Shown here: in pieces, positions 54,174 to 63,700 of the stretch | Layout of the letters: every line of letters starts with the position of its first letter | How positions within the stretch are numbered: position 1 is the first letter of the stretch | Source: CATQHL01 sp965242895 | Lineage (GTDB): Bacteria; Actinomycetota; Acidimicrobiia; Acidimicrobiales; CATQHL01 | Direction: 5' to 3' | NCBI GenBank assembly: GCA_965242895.1 | Contig: OZ251507.1 | Location: 2,108,001 to 2,172,000 of the forward strand | DNA: 64,000 nucleotides | Program-made: the position numbers and the translations under genes | The notes under the pieces: generated by a model | What the model saw: the letters and a program-made list of their open reading frames with translations, nothing else | The model's database searches: none | What the model was told of the DNA's origin: nothing

Positions 54174-55415
54174 ATGAACGAAAGAATTCTACGTGAACTT
54201 ATCTTAAACGGCGAAAGTTCCTCGCTTGAATTCAAGCGAGATTGTGTTCGGCCTGAAGAATTAGCGAAAGAAATGTGTGCTTTGCTAAATCGTAGTGGTG
54301 GAAAAATACTATTAGGTGTAGAAGATGGCGGGACTATTTCAGGGTTAATGCGCTCGAAGCAAGATGCCGAAACTTGGGTAATGAACATAGCCCTAAATAA
54401 TTTGCGTCCATCGGTAATCCCTGATTGGAGTAGTGTTGTTCTGAGTGATGGAAAAATAGTTGCTGTAATTGGTCTGGAAATGTATTCGTTTGAGAAACCT
54501 TATGAGGCTAGGAGTGGTAGTTCCTGGAAAATATATATTAGGTCTGGAACTACATCACGAGTTGCGAGCCGCGAGCAAATAGGACGTCTATATCAGGATG
54601 CTCAGATCGTTCGGTATGATGTCAAGCCTGTACATGGCACAAGTATTGACGGCTTGGATATGCACAGAATAGAAAACTACTTCAAAGTCATATTGAACCG
54701 TGATGTCCCAGCCCCTGACGATTATAGCAGCTGGATTCGAATATTACTAAACCTCGACATTCTGACAGAGTTTGAAGATGAATTGCTTGTAACAGCGGCT
54801 GGGATATTGTTGTTTGGCAAAAATCCAAACCGCAGGTTCCCGCAAGCGGGAATAACTGCTACAGCATTTCCTGGAAGCGACAAAGACTATAATTTTATTG
54901 ACGATGAAATCATCAGAGGTCCGTTGGTCTCAAGTCTGTCGAAGGTGTCGACTAGAATGGAAGACAGGCAAATTATCGAAAAAGGCGTCATTGACCGTGC
55001 GGTAGATTTTGTGCTGCGTAACGTTGGTTCAGAAGCGTGGTTGAACAGCGCTATGCGTGTTACTCGAAAGAAACTACCTGAGGCTGCTGTTAGAGAAGCA
55101 ATAGTAAACGCAGTCGTTCATCGTGACTACACCTTGACTGGGACAGACATCGAAATATCTTTATACAGCGATCGGCTTGAAGTTATTTCACCCGGCAGGC
55201 TGCCCAATGGTGCGACAGTAGAAAAAATCAAAGAAGGGATTAGGGTAACCCGCAACGAAATGCTAAAAAACATCCTGCGTGACTATCACTACATTGAGCA
55301 TCAAGGAATGGGTATTCGGAACAAAATAATTGCTTCAATGCGTGAGCACAATGGGACTGAGCCTGGCCTAATTGAAGAAGAAGACCGGTTCATTGTCCGG
55401 TTGCGAAAAAGCTAA
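54174..55415 (+). CDS. AlbA_2/Schlafen-type protein with HATPase_c_4 domain
   Basis: 413 residues; 6 bp after the PHP-ATPase stop, so translationally linked. The N-terminal AlbA_2 domain (about 8-125) shows GESSSLEFKRD and GGKILLGVEDGG. A middle winged-helix-like part (LVTAAGILLFGKNP) follows. The C-terminal domain (~295-390) is the GHKL-like HATPase_c_4 type (REAIVNAVVHRDYTLTG, LEVISPGRLPNG, RNEMLKNILRDYHYIEHQGMGI). These proteins are annotated as putative transcriptional regulators or RNA-binding effectors and occur in defence loci. The DNA is AT-rich like its partner. Regulator versus effector cannot be decided. Confidence 0.85.
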   Translation: MNERILRELILNGESSSLEFKRDCVRPEELAKEMCALLNRSGGKILLGVEDGGTISGLMRSKQDAETWVMNIALNNLRPSVIPDWSSVVLSDGKIVAVIGLEMYSFEKPYEARSGSSWKIYIRSGTTSRVASREQIGRLYQDAQIVRYDVKPVHGTSIDGLDMHRIENYFKVILNRDVPAPDDYSSWIRILLNLDILTEFEDELLVTAAGILLFGKNPNRRFPQAGITATAFPGSDKDYNFIDDEIIRGPLVSSLSKVSTRMEDRQIIEKGVIDRAVDFVLRNVGSEAWLNSAMRVTRKKLPEAAVREAIVNAVVHRDYTLTGTDIEISLYSDRLEVISPGRLPNGATVEKIKEGIRVTRNEMLKNILRDYHYIEHQGMGIRNKIIASMREHNGTEPGLIEEEDRFIVRLRKS

Positions 55416-55720
55416 TCAGAGGTTCAGACACTCTAAAATCCCTGCCAGTCTGTTGGAGATCCGCTGACGACCACTCTCTCGCGACCCGCTCTCGTGGTCA
55501 ACCTTTGATGGTTGATGGTGGCCTTCAAATAGAGGATGGTGCTGCGCTCACCGCCGCTGGCGACTCTTTCGGCGACTTCTCAGCCTTCTGTCGGAACCTT
55601 TGGCTCTAATTCCATTATCTACCGACCCCTCTTCAAGCATCATTCACTAGGGGCTGCGTTTGAAGTTGGAACTGGACTAACCTCATTGCCTGTCCACCCC
55701 TCTCCTAGCATCATTAGCGC
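55416..55720. other. Gap between the AlbA_2 gene and the first methylase gene
   Basis: 305 bp of mixed composition without a supportable gene. It contains no clear promoter. CATCATT-A occurs twice (55638 and 55709), the second just before the ATG at 55721. I see no transposase or att-like site that would mark the island edge. Confidence 0.5.
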
Positions 55721-58700
55721 ATGACACAAGACTTCCTGCCCGACCGAGACCCCGTTCGCTGGACGCCCCCTGAGGGTTTTCCCACATACATGAAGCCTGC
55801 GGGCATGTTCCCGCAGCTCACAGCCGACGGAGGTCACGTTCCCAACGGCTTGGAGGTGGTGCTTGTCCGCTCTAGCCGCCGTCGCCCCACCGCCGCCGAC
55901 CTCCGCGCCGCCTGGCGCAAACGTAGAGCCGGCCGGGCCTCCCCGGTGCTGATGGTCGTTACTTACTACGAGAGCGGCAGCGGTCACGGGCCAGGCTACG
56001 AACACGCGGGCGGTCACGGGGAGAGCGCGAGAGGCGGTCGCGTGCAAAGCGCGAGGGGCGGCCACGGGCAGGACTACGCACGCGGCGGAATGCGAGTGCC
56101 GGAACGCGGCGGGGAGCGAGCGCCGGTGCATGGCGGGATGCGTGCGTCGGTGTGCGGCCCGGTGGGCGAGCAGCCAGCGGTGCATCGCTCCCTCGAGGTC
56201 GAGCGGGTGGAACGGATAGCCGACTGCGCCCTGTCTGAGCCCAACCGCCACTCCGCCGTCCGCTTCCTGGTCTCGGCGCTGCCCGAGGCGGACTCGCCGT
56301 TCCCTGGTCTGCGTAACGTCGGGCTGCTGTCCACGCAGGAGTTGCGTTACGGCGTCCCTGAACGCAACGACTGGAGCGAAGCCGTCGGGCGAGCGGCGCC
56401 ATTGTGCACCCTCAGCGGCATGAAGCTGGTGGAAGCCCTCGGTTTTGAGGTGGAGATGCTGGACGGCAAGGCTTGGATGCTCACGGACGCAACTGAGAAG
56501 CGAGCAGTCGCAGTGTTCTGCCGAGACGAAGAGCAGTTTGAGGCTCCGTCCGATCGTTTCGCAGGAACTTCGCCGGTGTCTCGGGGGCTGGCGGTGGCCG
56601 ACCGGGAGAAGGTCAACTGGGTGATCCTCACGAGGGCGTCGGAAATCCGTCTTTACGCAGCCCGCCGCGACACGGGCGTGGGGCGCAAGGGCAGGGCCGA
56701 GTCGTTTGTTGAGGCCAACCTTTCTCTGCTGCCTAAGGCGCAGGCCGGCTATCTGCCGCTGCTGTTCTCGGCGGACGCCCTTTCCCCCGAGGGGACGTTT
56801 GAGGACATCCTGGAACACTCGCACCGATACGCAGCCGAGTTGGCTAAGCGCTTGCGTGAACGCGTCTACCGAGAGACGGTCCCCGCCCTCTCGCAGGCGG
56901 TGGCCGACCGGATGCCGCCCAACCCCAGCAGGGAAGACCTGGCCGACGCCTACGAGCAGGTGATGGTGATCCTCTTCCGGCTGCTGTTCGTGGCCTACGC
57001 CGAAGACAAAGACCTGTTGCCGTACCGCACCAACGGCGAGTTCGCCGAGCATTCGCTTTCACGACTGGCGCAAGGGCTGACCGAAGCCCGTCTCACAGGG
57101 CGTCTGCTCGCAACCTCAGAGGCTCAGTCGGTTGCCGCCTCCGGTGAGGGTCGTCCGCTCGCAGGTCGCGCAACCTCAGGGACTCCATCGGTCGCCGCCC
57201 TCAGCGAGGGGCGCCTGCTCGCAGACTCAGAGGATGAACCGGCTGACCCCAGAGAAGGACGCCTGAGCAGCGATGGCCGCACGACGTCCCACGACGTCAA
57301 CTCCACAGCCCTATGGGACAATGTCGTCCAGCTCTGGGATGCGGTAAACAACGGCAAACCGGACTGGGGGGTGCCTGCCTACAACGGGGGGATGTTCTCC
57401 TCCGAGCGCTCGGTCAGCCCGGCGGGGGCGGCTGTTGCCAAGATGCGCCTGACCGACGCCGAGTTCACCCCGGCGCTCGAAGCCCTGTTGATCGATAAGG
57501 GCAGAGAAGGCCTAGGCCCGATCGACTTCAGGGAGCTCTCGGCAAGGGATTTCGGGACAATCTACGAGGGCTTGCTGGAGTCGTCGCTGTCGCTGGCAAC
57601 CGAGGACTTGACGCTCGACGCGAAAGGAACCTATGTGCCTGCCAAGCGGGGCGACGAGGTGGAGGTGCCGGCTGGGAAGGTGTATTTGCACAACCGCTCA
57701 GGCGTCCGCAAGGAGACAGGCACCTACTTCACCAAGCCGTTCGCTGTGGAGCACCTGCTGGATCACGCTCTGGAACCCGCCCTCGACGAGCACTTGAAGC
57801 GGCTAGACGAATTGCGGGAAGCGGACGACGAAGCTGCGCTTGCGGAGGCGTTCTTCGACTTCCGCTGCGCCGACATATCAATGGGCTCCGGTCACTTCTT
57901 GGTGGCGGCGCTCGACCGCATAGAGGCAAGGCTTTCGGCGTGGCTGACGCTGAACCCATTAAGAGCAGTAACAGCCGAACTCGAAAGGCTGCACCGCAAC
58001 GCTTATAAGGCCTTGGGCGACTTGGGGTCGGGGGTGGAGATCGAGTTCGGTTCACTGCTGCGCCGACAGGTCGCCCGCCACTGCATCTACGGAGTGGACA
58101 GCAACCGGATAGCCGTGGAGCTAGCTCGGCTAGCGGTTTGGATACACACCTTCGTGCCTGGGCTGCCGCTGTCGTTCCTCGACCACAACCTGGTCTGCGG
58201 TGACAGCCTCACGGGGGTGGGGGGCATTGACGAGATAGTTTCTGCGCTCGACCGCGATTCCGATCCGGAGGCGCCAAGCCTCTTCCGAGAGCAGATCGAA
58301 GGCTTGCTGCACAGGGCCGACCATGCGTTGCGGCGGCTGGCGCGCACCTCCGATGCCGACAAGAAGGAGATAGAAGAGGCCAGGATTGCACACCGCAACG
58401 CATTGGCGGCCGTGAGCGGAGCTCGAGCAGTCTGCGACGTGATCACGGCGCACCGAGCGGGGGTTTGCGGTCTGCCGGAGAAGTTTGATGAGGGGGTCTT
58501 CGTGGGGTGGCGCTCCTCACCCGAGGTCGAGGAGGCAATTCAGCAGTTCCGGCCATTACATTTCCCGGTGGTGTTCCCCGAGGTGTTCCTGCGGGACAGG
58601 CCAGGGTTTGACTGTTTGTTAGGGAACCCTCCCTGGGAGCAGGTGGTTGCTAACGAGAAGGTGTGGTGGGGACACCATTTGCCAGGAATACGAGGTTTAT

Positions 58701-59602
58701 CAATCAAGGAAAAGGCACAAGCAATTGCAAGATTTCGTATTAAAAGAGCAGATCTAGATGCTTTGTATTGTGAAGCAGTTATTGCGACAGATATAATGAG
58801 GTATTTGCTTAGAGAGACTTATAAGTTCATGGGATCTGGACATACAGATTTTCACAAGGCGTTTTGCTGGCGTAATTGGCAACTTTTGAATCTAAGCGCA
58901 AACTTAGGTTTAGTAATGCCAAGATCAGTTATACAGACCAAAGGGTCAGAGAAGTGGAGAAAACAAGTCTTGAAGTCGGGAATATTCCTGAATGTTACTA
59001 CTCTGGTCAATAATAGAAAGTGGATTTTTGATGAAGTACATGCACAATACTTGGTGGTACTAATAGCATTAACAAGAAGTAAATCGTCCAATCAAAAAAT
59101 AAGACTTTGCGGCCCCTTTTACAATTTTGAAGCTTTCCGCAATAGAAGTTCTAATCAAGGTCAACTTGTTCCAGTTGCTGATTTTATTACTTGGTCAGAT
59201 GACGCTAGTTTTCCTCAATTTCCGGATCACCCTGAAGCAATAAAAGTATTTCAAAAAATGCGTAAACATCCGCGGTTCGACTTGCGGCCAGCGGCCAGCG
59301 GCCAGCGGCCAGCGGCCAGCGGCCAGCGGCCAGCGGCCAGCGGCCAGCGGCCAGCGGCCAGCTCAAGGGTCGGATTCTACCACAATTGGAGGTTCCGTTC
59401 GGTTCAAGGGGACTTCAAAGCCGCGAGCTCGAAATATCGCTTATCCGTCACCTCTGGCTCTTTCGCCCGGTGGCGGAGTTTCACTCCACGGCAGACAAGA
59501 ACAAATTCATTCTCGATTCTGGAGACTCCGCTCAGTTCGGGAATTCGACTCCGCGAACGACAAATGCAAATTCGTTCAGGACAGAGGAAAAATCAGCCTT
59601 GA
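55721..59602 (+). CDS. Eco57I-class restriction-modification methylase, copy 1, truncated by frameshift at a 7-bp repeat
   Basis: 1293 residues as read. The N-terminal half (~1-450) resembles the restriction/accessory part of type IIG or ISP-like proteins (LRNVGLLSTQELRYG, LFVAYAEDKDLLPY). SAM motif I ISMGSGHFLVAALD is at ~720-733, and adenine-methylase motif IV LLGNPPWE at ~965-972. The target-recognition region follows, in AT-rich DNA from about 58670. At 59286-59362 eleven GGCCAGC units shift the frame; the remaining ~80 residues are out-of-frame and stop at 59602. The real C-terminus continues in another frame to 60417. Low-complexity insertions sit at ~88-140 and ~450-510. Confidence 0.85.
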   Translation: MTQDFLPDRDPVRWTPPEGFPTYMKPAGMFPQLTADGGHVPNGLEVVLVRSSRRRPTAADLRAAWRKRRAGRASPVLMVVTYYESGSGHGPGYEHAGGHGESARGGRVQSARGGHGQDYARGGMRVPERGGERAPVHGGMRASVCGPVGEQPAVHRSLEVERVERIADCALSEPNRHSAVRFLVSALPEADSPFPGLRNVGLLSTQELRYGVPERNDWSEAVGRAAPLCTLSGMKLVEALGFEVEMLDGKAWMLTDATEKRAVAVFCRDEEQFEAPSDRFAGTSPVSRGLAVADREKVNWVILTRASEIRLYAARRDTGVGRKGRAESFVEANLSLLPKAQAGYLPLLFSADALSPEGTFEDILEHSHRYAAELAKRLRERVYRETVPALSQAVADRMPPNPSREDLADAYEQVMVILFRLLFVAYAEDKDLLPYRTNGEFAEHSLSRLAQGLTEARLTGRLLATSEAQSVAASGEGRPLAGRATSGTPSVAALSEGRLLADSEDEPADPREGRLSSDGRTTSHDVNSTALWDNVVQLWDAVNNGKPDWGVPAYNGGMFSSERSVSPAGAAVAKMRLTDAEFTPALEALLIDKGREGLGPIDFRELSARDFGTIYEGLLESSLSLATEDLTLDAKGTYVPAKRGDEVEVPAGKVYLHNRSGVRKETGTYFTKPFAVEHLLDHALEPALDEHLKRLDELREADDEAALAEAFFDFRCADISMGSGHFLVAALDRIEARLSAWLTLNPLRAVTAELERLHRNAYKALGDLGSGVEIEFGSLLRRQVARHCIYGVDSNRIAVELARLAVWIHTFVPGLPLSFLDHNLVCGDSLTGVGGIDEIVSALDRDSDPEAPSLFREQIEGLLHRADHALRRLARTSDADKKEIEEARIAHRNALAAVSGARAVCDVITAHRAGVCGLPEKFDEGVFVGWRSSPEVEEAIQQFRPLHFPVVFPEVFLRDRPGFDCLLGNPPWEQVVANEKVWWGHHLPGIRGLSIKEKAQAIARFRIKRADLDALYCEAVIATDIMRYLLRETYKFMGSGHTDFHKAFCWRNWQLLNLSANLGLVMPRSVIQTKGSEKWRKQVLKSGIFLNVTTLVNNRKWIFDEVHAQYLVVLIALTRSKSSNQKIRLCGPFYNFEAFRNRSSNQGQLVPVADFITWSDDASFPQFPDHPEAIKVFQKMRKHPRFDLRPAASGQRPAASGQRPAASGQRPAASSRVGFYHNWRFRSVQGDFKAASSKYRLSVTSGSFARWRSFTPRQTRTNSFSILETPLSSGIRLRERQMQIRSGQRKNQP
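59286..59362. repeat. Heptanucleotide simple repeat, 11 x GGCCAGC, inside the methylase gene
   Basis: Exactly eleven perfect 7-bp units. Seven is 1 mod 3, so each gain or loss changes frame. None of the three frames has a stop inside the repeat. Twelve units (or nine) would join the methylase frame to the downstream C-terminal frame; eleven leaves it OFF. Confidence 0.95.
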
Positions 59603-60417
59603 AAAGCAAAAATTGGCCAGTATACAAAGGAGAATCCTTTAATCTATGGACTCCTGATACAGGGATATACTATGCTTCGGCAGAATCTGAGAAAATTTCT
59701 ACTCTACTTTATGATAAACGAAAGCGTCAACATCGAAATTCGAAATCTGCTTTCTCGGAAATTTCTGAAGAAGTAATACAAGATATTACTTCACTTCCTT
59801 GTTACAGTCCACGCATTGTTTTCAGGGATGTTACAAACAGCATAGATAATCGTACTGTGGTTGCCTCGCTGGCCCCTGGCAATATTGTAATTACGGACCA
59901 AGCCCCTTATCTATTACGAATTCAAGGAAACAAGAGACATGAAGCTTATCTATTAGGTGTACTCTCATCAATGATCTTGGATTGGTACGCCCGTAGAGTA
60001 GTTACTCTGCACCTTAAGTTCCACCTCCTAAACAATTTTCCAATCCCTAGACCTGACGTTGATAACGACCCTGTGGCAGACCGCGTCGTCGAAATTTCCG
60101 GACGTCTTGCCGCCGTTGATGACCGCTTCGCCGACTGGGCAGCCGAAGTTGGTGTGGAGGTCGGGACTGCTAACGATCCTGAGATCAAGCAAGACCTCAT
60201 TCATGAACTCGACGCCTGCGTCGCCCACCTTTACGACCTCGATGAGGGCGAACTTGCCGTCGTCTACGAGACCTTTCACGCCAAGACCGACTACTCAGAG
60301 CGTCATGCAGCCGTGCTCGAGCACTTCCGCCGCTGGGCGCCTATCAAGAAGGAATACGACCAGTTACTCGAAACCGAACAACCCCAACACTTCACCCAAT
60401 CCACCCTTCCGCAATAA
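59363..60417 (+). CDS. C-terminal (target-recognition) part of methylase copy 1, out of frame
   Basis: The frame is open through the repeat and onward to 60417; the first usable start codon is TTG 59386, with no ribosome site. The sequence continues what the methylase lacks: FRPVAEFHSTADKNKF, YKGESFNLW, PRIVFRDVTNSIDNRT, YLLGVLSSMILDWYARR and NNFPIPRP, the usual end of Eco57I-class target-recognition domains. It finishes in a GC-rich helical tail (LYDLDEGELAVVYETFHA). It is AT-rich up to about 60045, then GC-rich again. It is most likely not made on its own but as part of the full protein when the repeat length allows. Confidence 0.8.
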
Positions 60418-60768
60418 TCAACCTCACCGCTAAACCTGGACTTGTAGCAGTGGCTGGTCGAGCGCCGAGCGGGAGTCGCTTAGCTCTGCTGTCTTAGGGG
60501 GGACCGGGCAATATTAAGATGTTGAGAATTCTGTTTTCAGGTCGTCCGCTATCGTCCGACTCCTGATGTCGCAAGTCTCCTCTAGCTTCCCAGTTGTCCA
60601 TTGCCTCCCCCTGTTGTCGTAGCCTCCCTCTAGCTTCCTAGTCGTTCGTCGCCTACGCTGTCGCAGCCCCCAACTGTCGCAGCCGTCTCTCCTTTTCTGT
60701 CGCAAGCCTCCTATAGCAGTCGTTCGTCGCCTACGCTGTCGTAGCCTCCCTCTAGCATTCCCAGTGAG
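60418..60768. repeat. Repeats in the gap between the two methylase paralogues
   Basis: The 351 bp hold two copies of GTCGTTCGTCGCCTACGCTG plus six bases (60641-60666 and 60719-60744) and two copies of GTCGTAGCCTCCCTCTAGC (60616-60634 and 60739-60757). Shorter CTGTCGCA-CC pieces lie between. No gene is supported. The second copy ends close to the ATG at 60769. Confidence 0.85.
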
Positions 60769-63700
60769 ATGACACAAGACTTCCTGCCCGACCGCGACCC
60801 TGTTCGCTGGACGCCTCCCGAAGGTTTCCCCAAGCACATGAAACCCCTGGGCATGTTCCCGCAGCTCACAGCCGACGGAGGCCACGTCTCCAACGGCCTG
60901 GAGGTGGTGTTCTCCCGCTCAAGCCGCCGCCCCACTGCCGCCGACCTCCGCACCGCCTGGCGCAAACGCAAAGGTCGCAGGGCGTCCCCAGTGCTGATGG
61001 TCGTTACTTACTACGAACGAGCGGTCGGTTACGGGGAACGCGCAAGGGGCGGTCACGGCCAAGGATACGAACGCGGCGGGGAGCATTACGAGGTCGGCGG
61101 GATGCGTGCGTCGGTGTGCGGCCCCGTGGGTGAGCAGCCAGCGGTTCATCACTCCCTCGATATCGAGCGGGTTGAGCGGATAGCCGACTGCGCCCTCGCC
61201 GAACCTAACCGGCACTCCGCCGTCCGTTTCTTGACCGCGGCGCTGCCCGAGGCTGACTCGCCGTTCCCTGGTCTGCGTAACGTCGGGCTGCTGTCTACGC
61301 AGGAGTTGCGCTACGGCGTCCCTGATCGCAACGACTGGCGCAGCGCCGTCAAGCAGGCAGCGCCGTTGCGCGCTCTCCGCGGCAGGCAGCTTGTGGAAGC
61401 TCTCGGCTTCGAAGTTGAGATGCTGGACGTCAACTCCTGGATGCTCACCGTCCCCTATGAGGTCTACGGGGGGCGTGCCGCGGAAGTCGCCGCAGGGGAG
61501 GAGGCGACCCCAACCTCAGACGCCGCGACCTCCGCCCCCGTCCCAGCGACCTCCGTTGCCTCCACTGAGAAGCGGGCAGTTGCCGTGTTCTGCCGAGACG
61601 ACGAGCAGTTCGAGGTTTCGTCCGCTCGTTTCGACGGCGCCTCGCCGGTGTCGAGGGCGCTGGCAGTGGCTGACCGTGAGAAGGTCAACTGGGTAATACT
61701 TACGCGGCGCGCGGAGATACGCCTCTACGCAGCCCGCCGTGACACGGGCGTGGGGCGCAAAGGCCGAGCTGAATCGTTCGTCGAAGCCAACCTCTCCCTG
61801 CTGCCTAAGGAGAAGGCAGGTTATTTGCCCCTGCTGTTCTCGGCGGACGCCCTCTCCCCCCAGGGGACGTTCGAGGACATCCTGGAACGCTCTCGCGACT
61901 ACGCCGCGGAACTGGCGAAGCGCTTGCGTGAGCGCGTCTACCGAGAGACGGTCCCTGTCCTCTCGCAGGCAGTGGCCGACCGAATGCCGCCCAACCCCAG
62001 CAGGGAAGACCTCGACGACGCCTACGAGCAGGTGATGGTGATTCTCTTCCGCCTGCTGTTCGTGGCCTACGCCGAAGACAAAGACCTGCTGCCGTACCGC
62101 ACCAACAGCGAATTCGCCGAGCATTCGCTTTCCCGTCTGGCAAGACGACTGGCCGAAGCCCGTCTCACAGGGAGTCCGCTCGCAGGTTCAGAGGCTGAAT
62201 CGGCTATCGCCTCCAGCGAGGGGCGCCTGCTCGCAGGCTCAGAGGATGAATCGGTCGCTGTCTCCGGCGAGGGGCGCCTGCTCGCAGGCTCAGAAGATGA
62301 ACCGGCCGATCCCCGAGAAGGGCGCCTGAGCAGCGGTGAGCGCACGACGTTCCATGGCGTCGACTCCACAACGCTTTGGGACAGTGTTGTCCAACTCTGG
62401 GATGCGGTTAACAACGGCAAACCGGACTGGGGGGTGCCTCCCTACAACGGGGGGATGTTCGCCTCTGAGCTCTCGGTCAGCTCATCGGAGGCGGGTGTTG
62501 TCAAGCTGCGCCTGACCGACGCCGAGTTCGCCCCGGCGCTTACCGCCCTGCTGATCGATGAGGGGGCCGAAGGCTTAGGCCCAATTGACTTCAGAGAACT
62601 CTCGGCGAGGGATTTCGGGACAATCTATGAGGGCTTGTTGGAGTCGTCGCTATCGCTGGCGGAGGAGAATTTGACGCTCGACGCTAAAGGCGCCTACGTG
62701 CCGGCGAAGCCGGACGATGAGGTGGCGGTTGCGGCTGGGAAGGTGTATTTGCATAACCACTTGGGAGTGCGCAAGGAGACCGGTAGCTACTACACGAAAT
62801 CGTTTGCCGTGGAGCACTTGTTGGATCACGCCCTCGAACCCGCTCTCGACGAGCACCTGAGGAGGCTCGACGAACTAAGGAAGGCGAGCGACGAGGCGGC
62901 GTTGGCGGAGGCGTTCTTCGACTTTCGCTGCGCTGATATAGCAATGGGCTCCGGCCATTTCCTAGTAGCGGCGCTCGACCGAATTGAGGCGGGGCTCTCG
63001 GCGTGGCTTGCCCTGAATCCGGTTGCAGCGATCACCGAAGAGTTGAAGAGGCTGCGTAGCAACGCTTTTAAAGCGCTAGGCGATCTGGGATCTGGGGTGG
63101 AGATCGAGTCGAGTTCTTTGTTGCGCCGACAGGTGGCCCGCCACTGCATCTACGGAGTGGACAGCAACCGGATATCTGTGGAGTTGGCCCGGCTGGCGGT
63201 TTGGGTGCACACGTTTGTGCCGGGGCTGCCGCTGTCGTTCCTCGACCACAACCTGGTGTGCGGCGACAGTCTCACGGGGGTGGGTGGCCTAGATGAGATA
63301 GTTTCTGCGCTCGACCACGATTCCGGCCCGGATGCACCCACTCTATTCCGCGAGCAGATAGAAGACCTGCTGCATCGAGCCGATGGTGCTCTGCGACGGC
63401 TGGCACACACTTCTGATGCCGACAAGAAGGAGATAGAAGAGGCCAGGATTGCTCACGACGACGCATTAGAGGCCGTGAGCGGAGCCCGGGCAGTCTGCGA
63501 CGTGATCACGGCGCACCGTGCGGGGGCTTGCGATCTGCCAGTCAATTTTGATGAGGCGGGTTTCGTGGATTTGTGCTCTTTGCCCGAGGTCAAGAAGGCA
63601 ATCCAGAAGTTCCAACCTTTACACTTCCCTGTGGTGTTTCCCGAAGTGTTCCTGCGGGACAGACCAGGGTTTGACTGTTTGTTGGGGAACCCTCCGTGGG

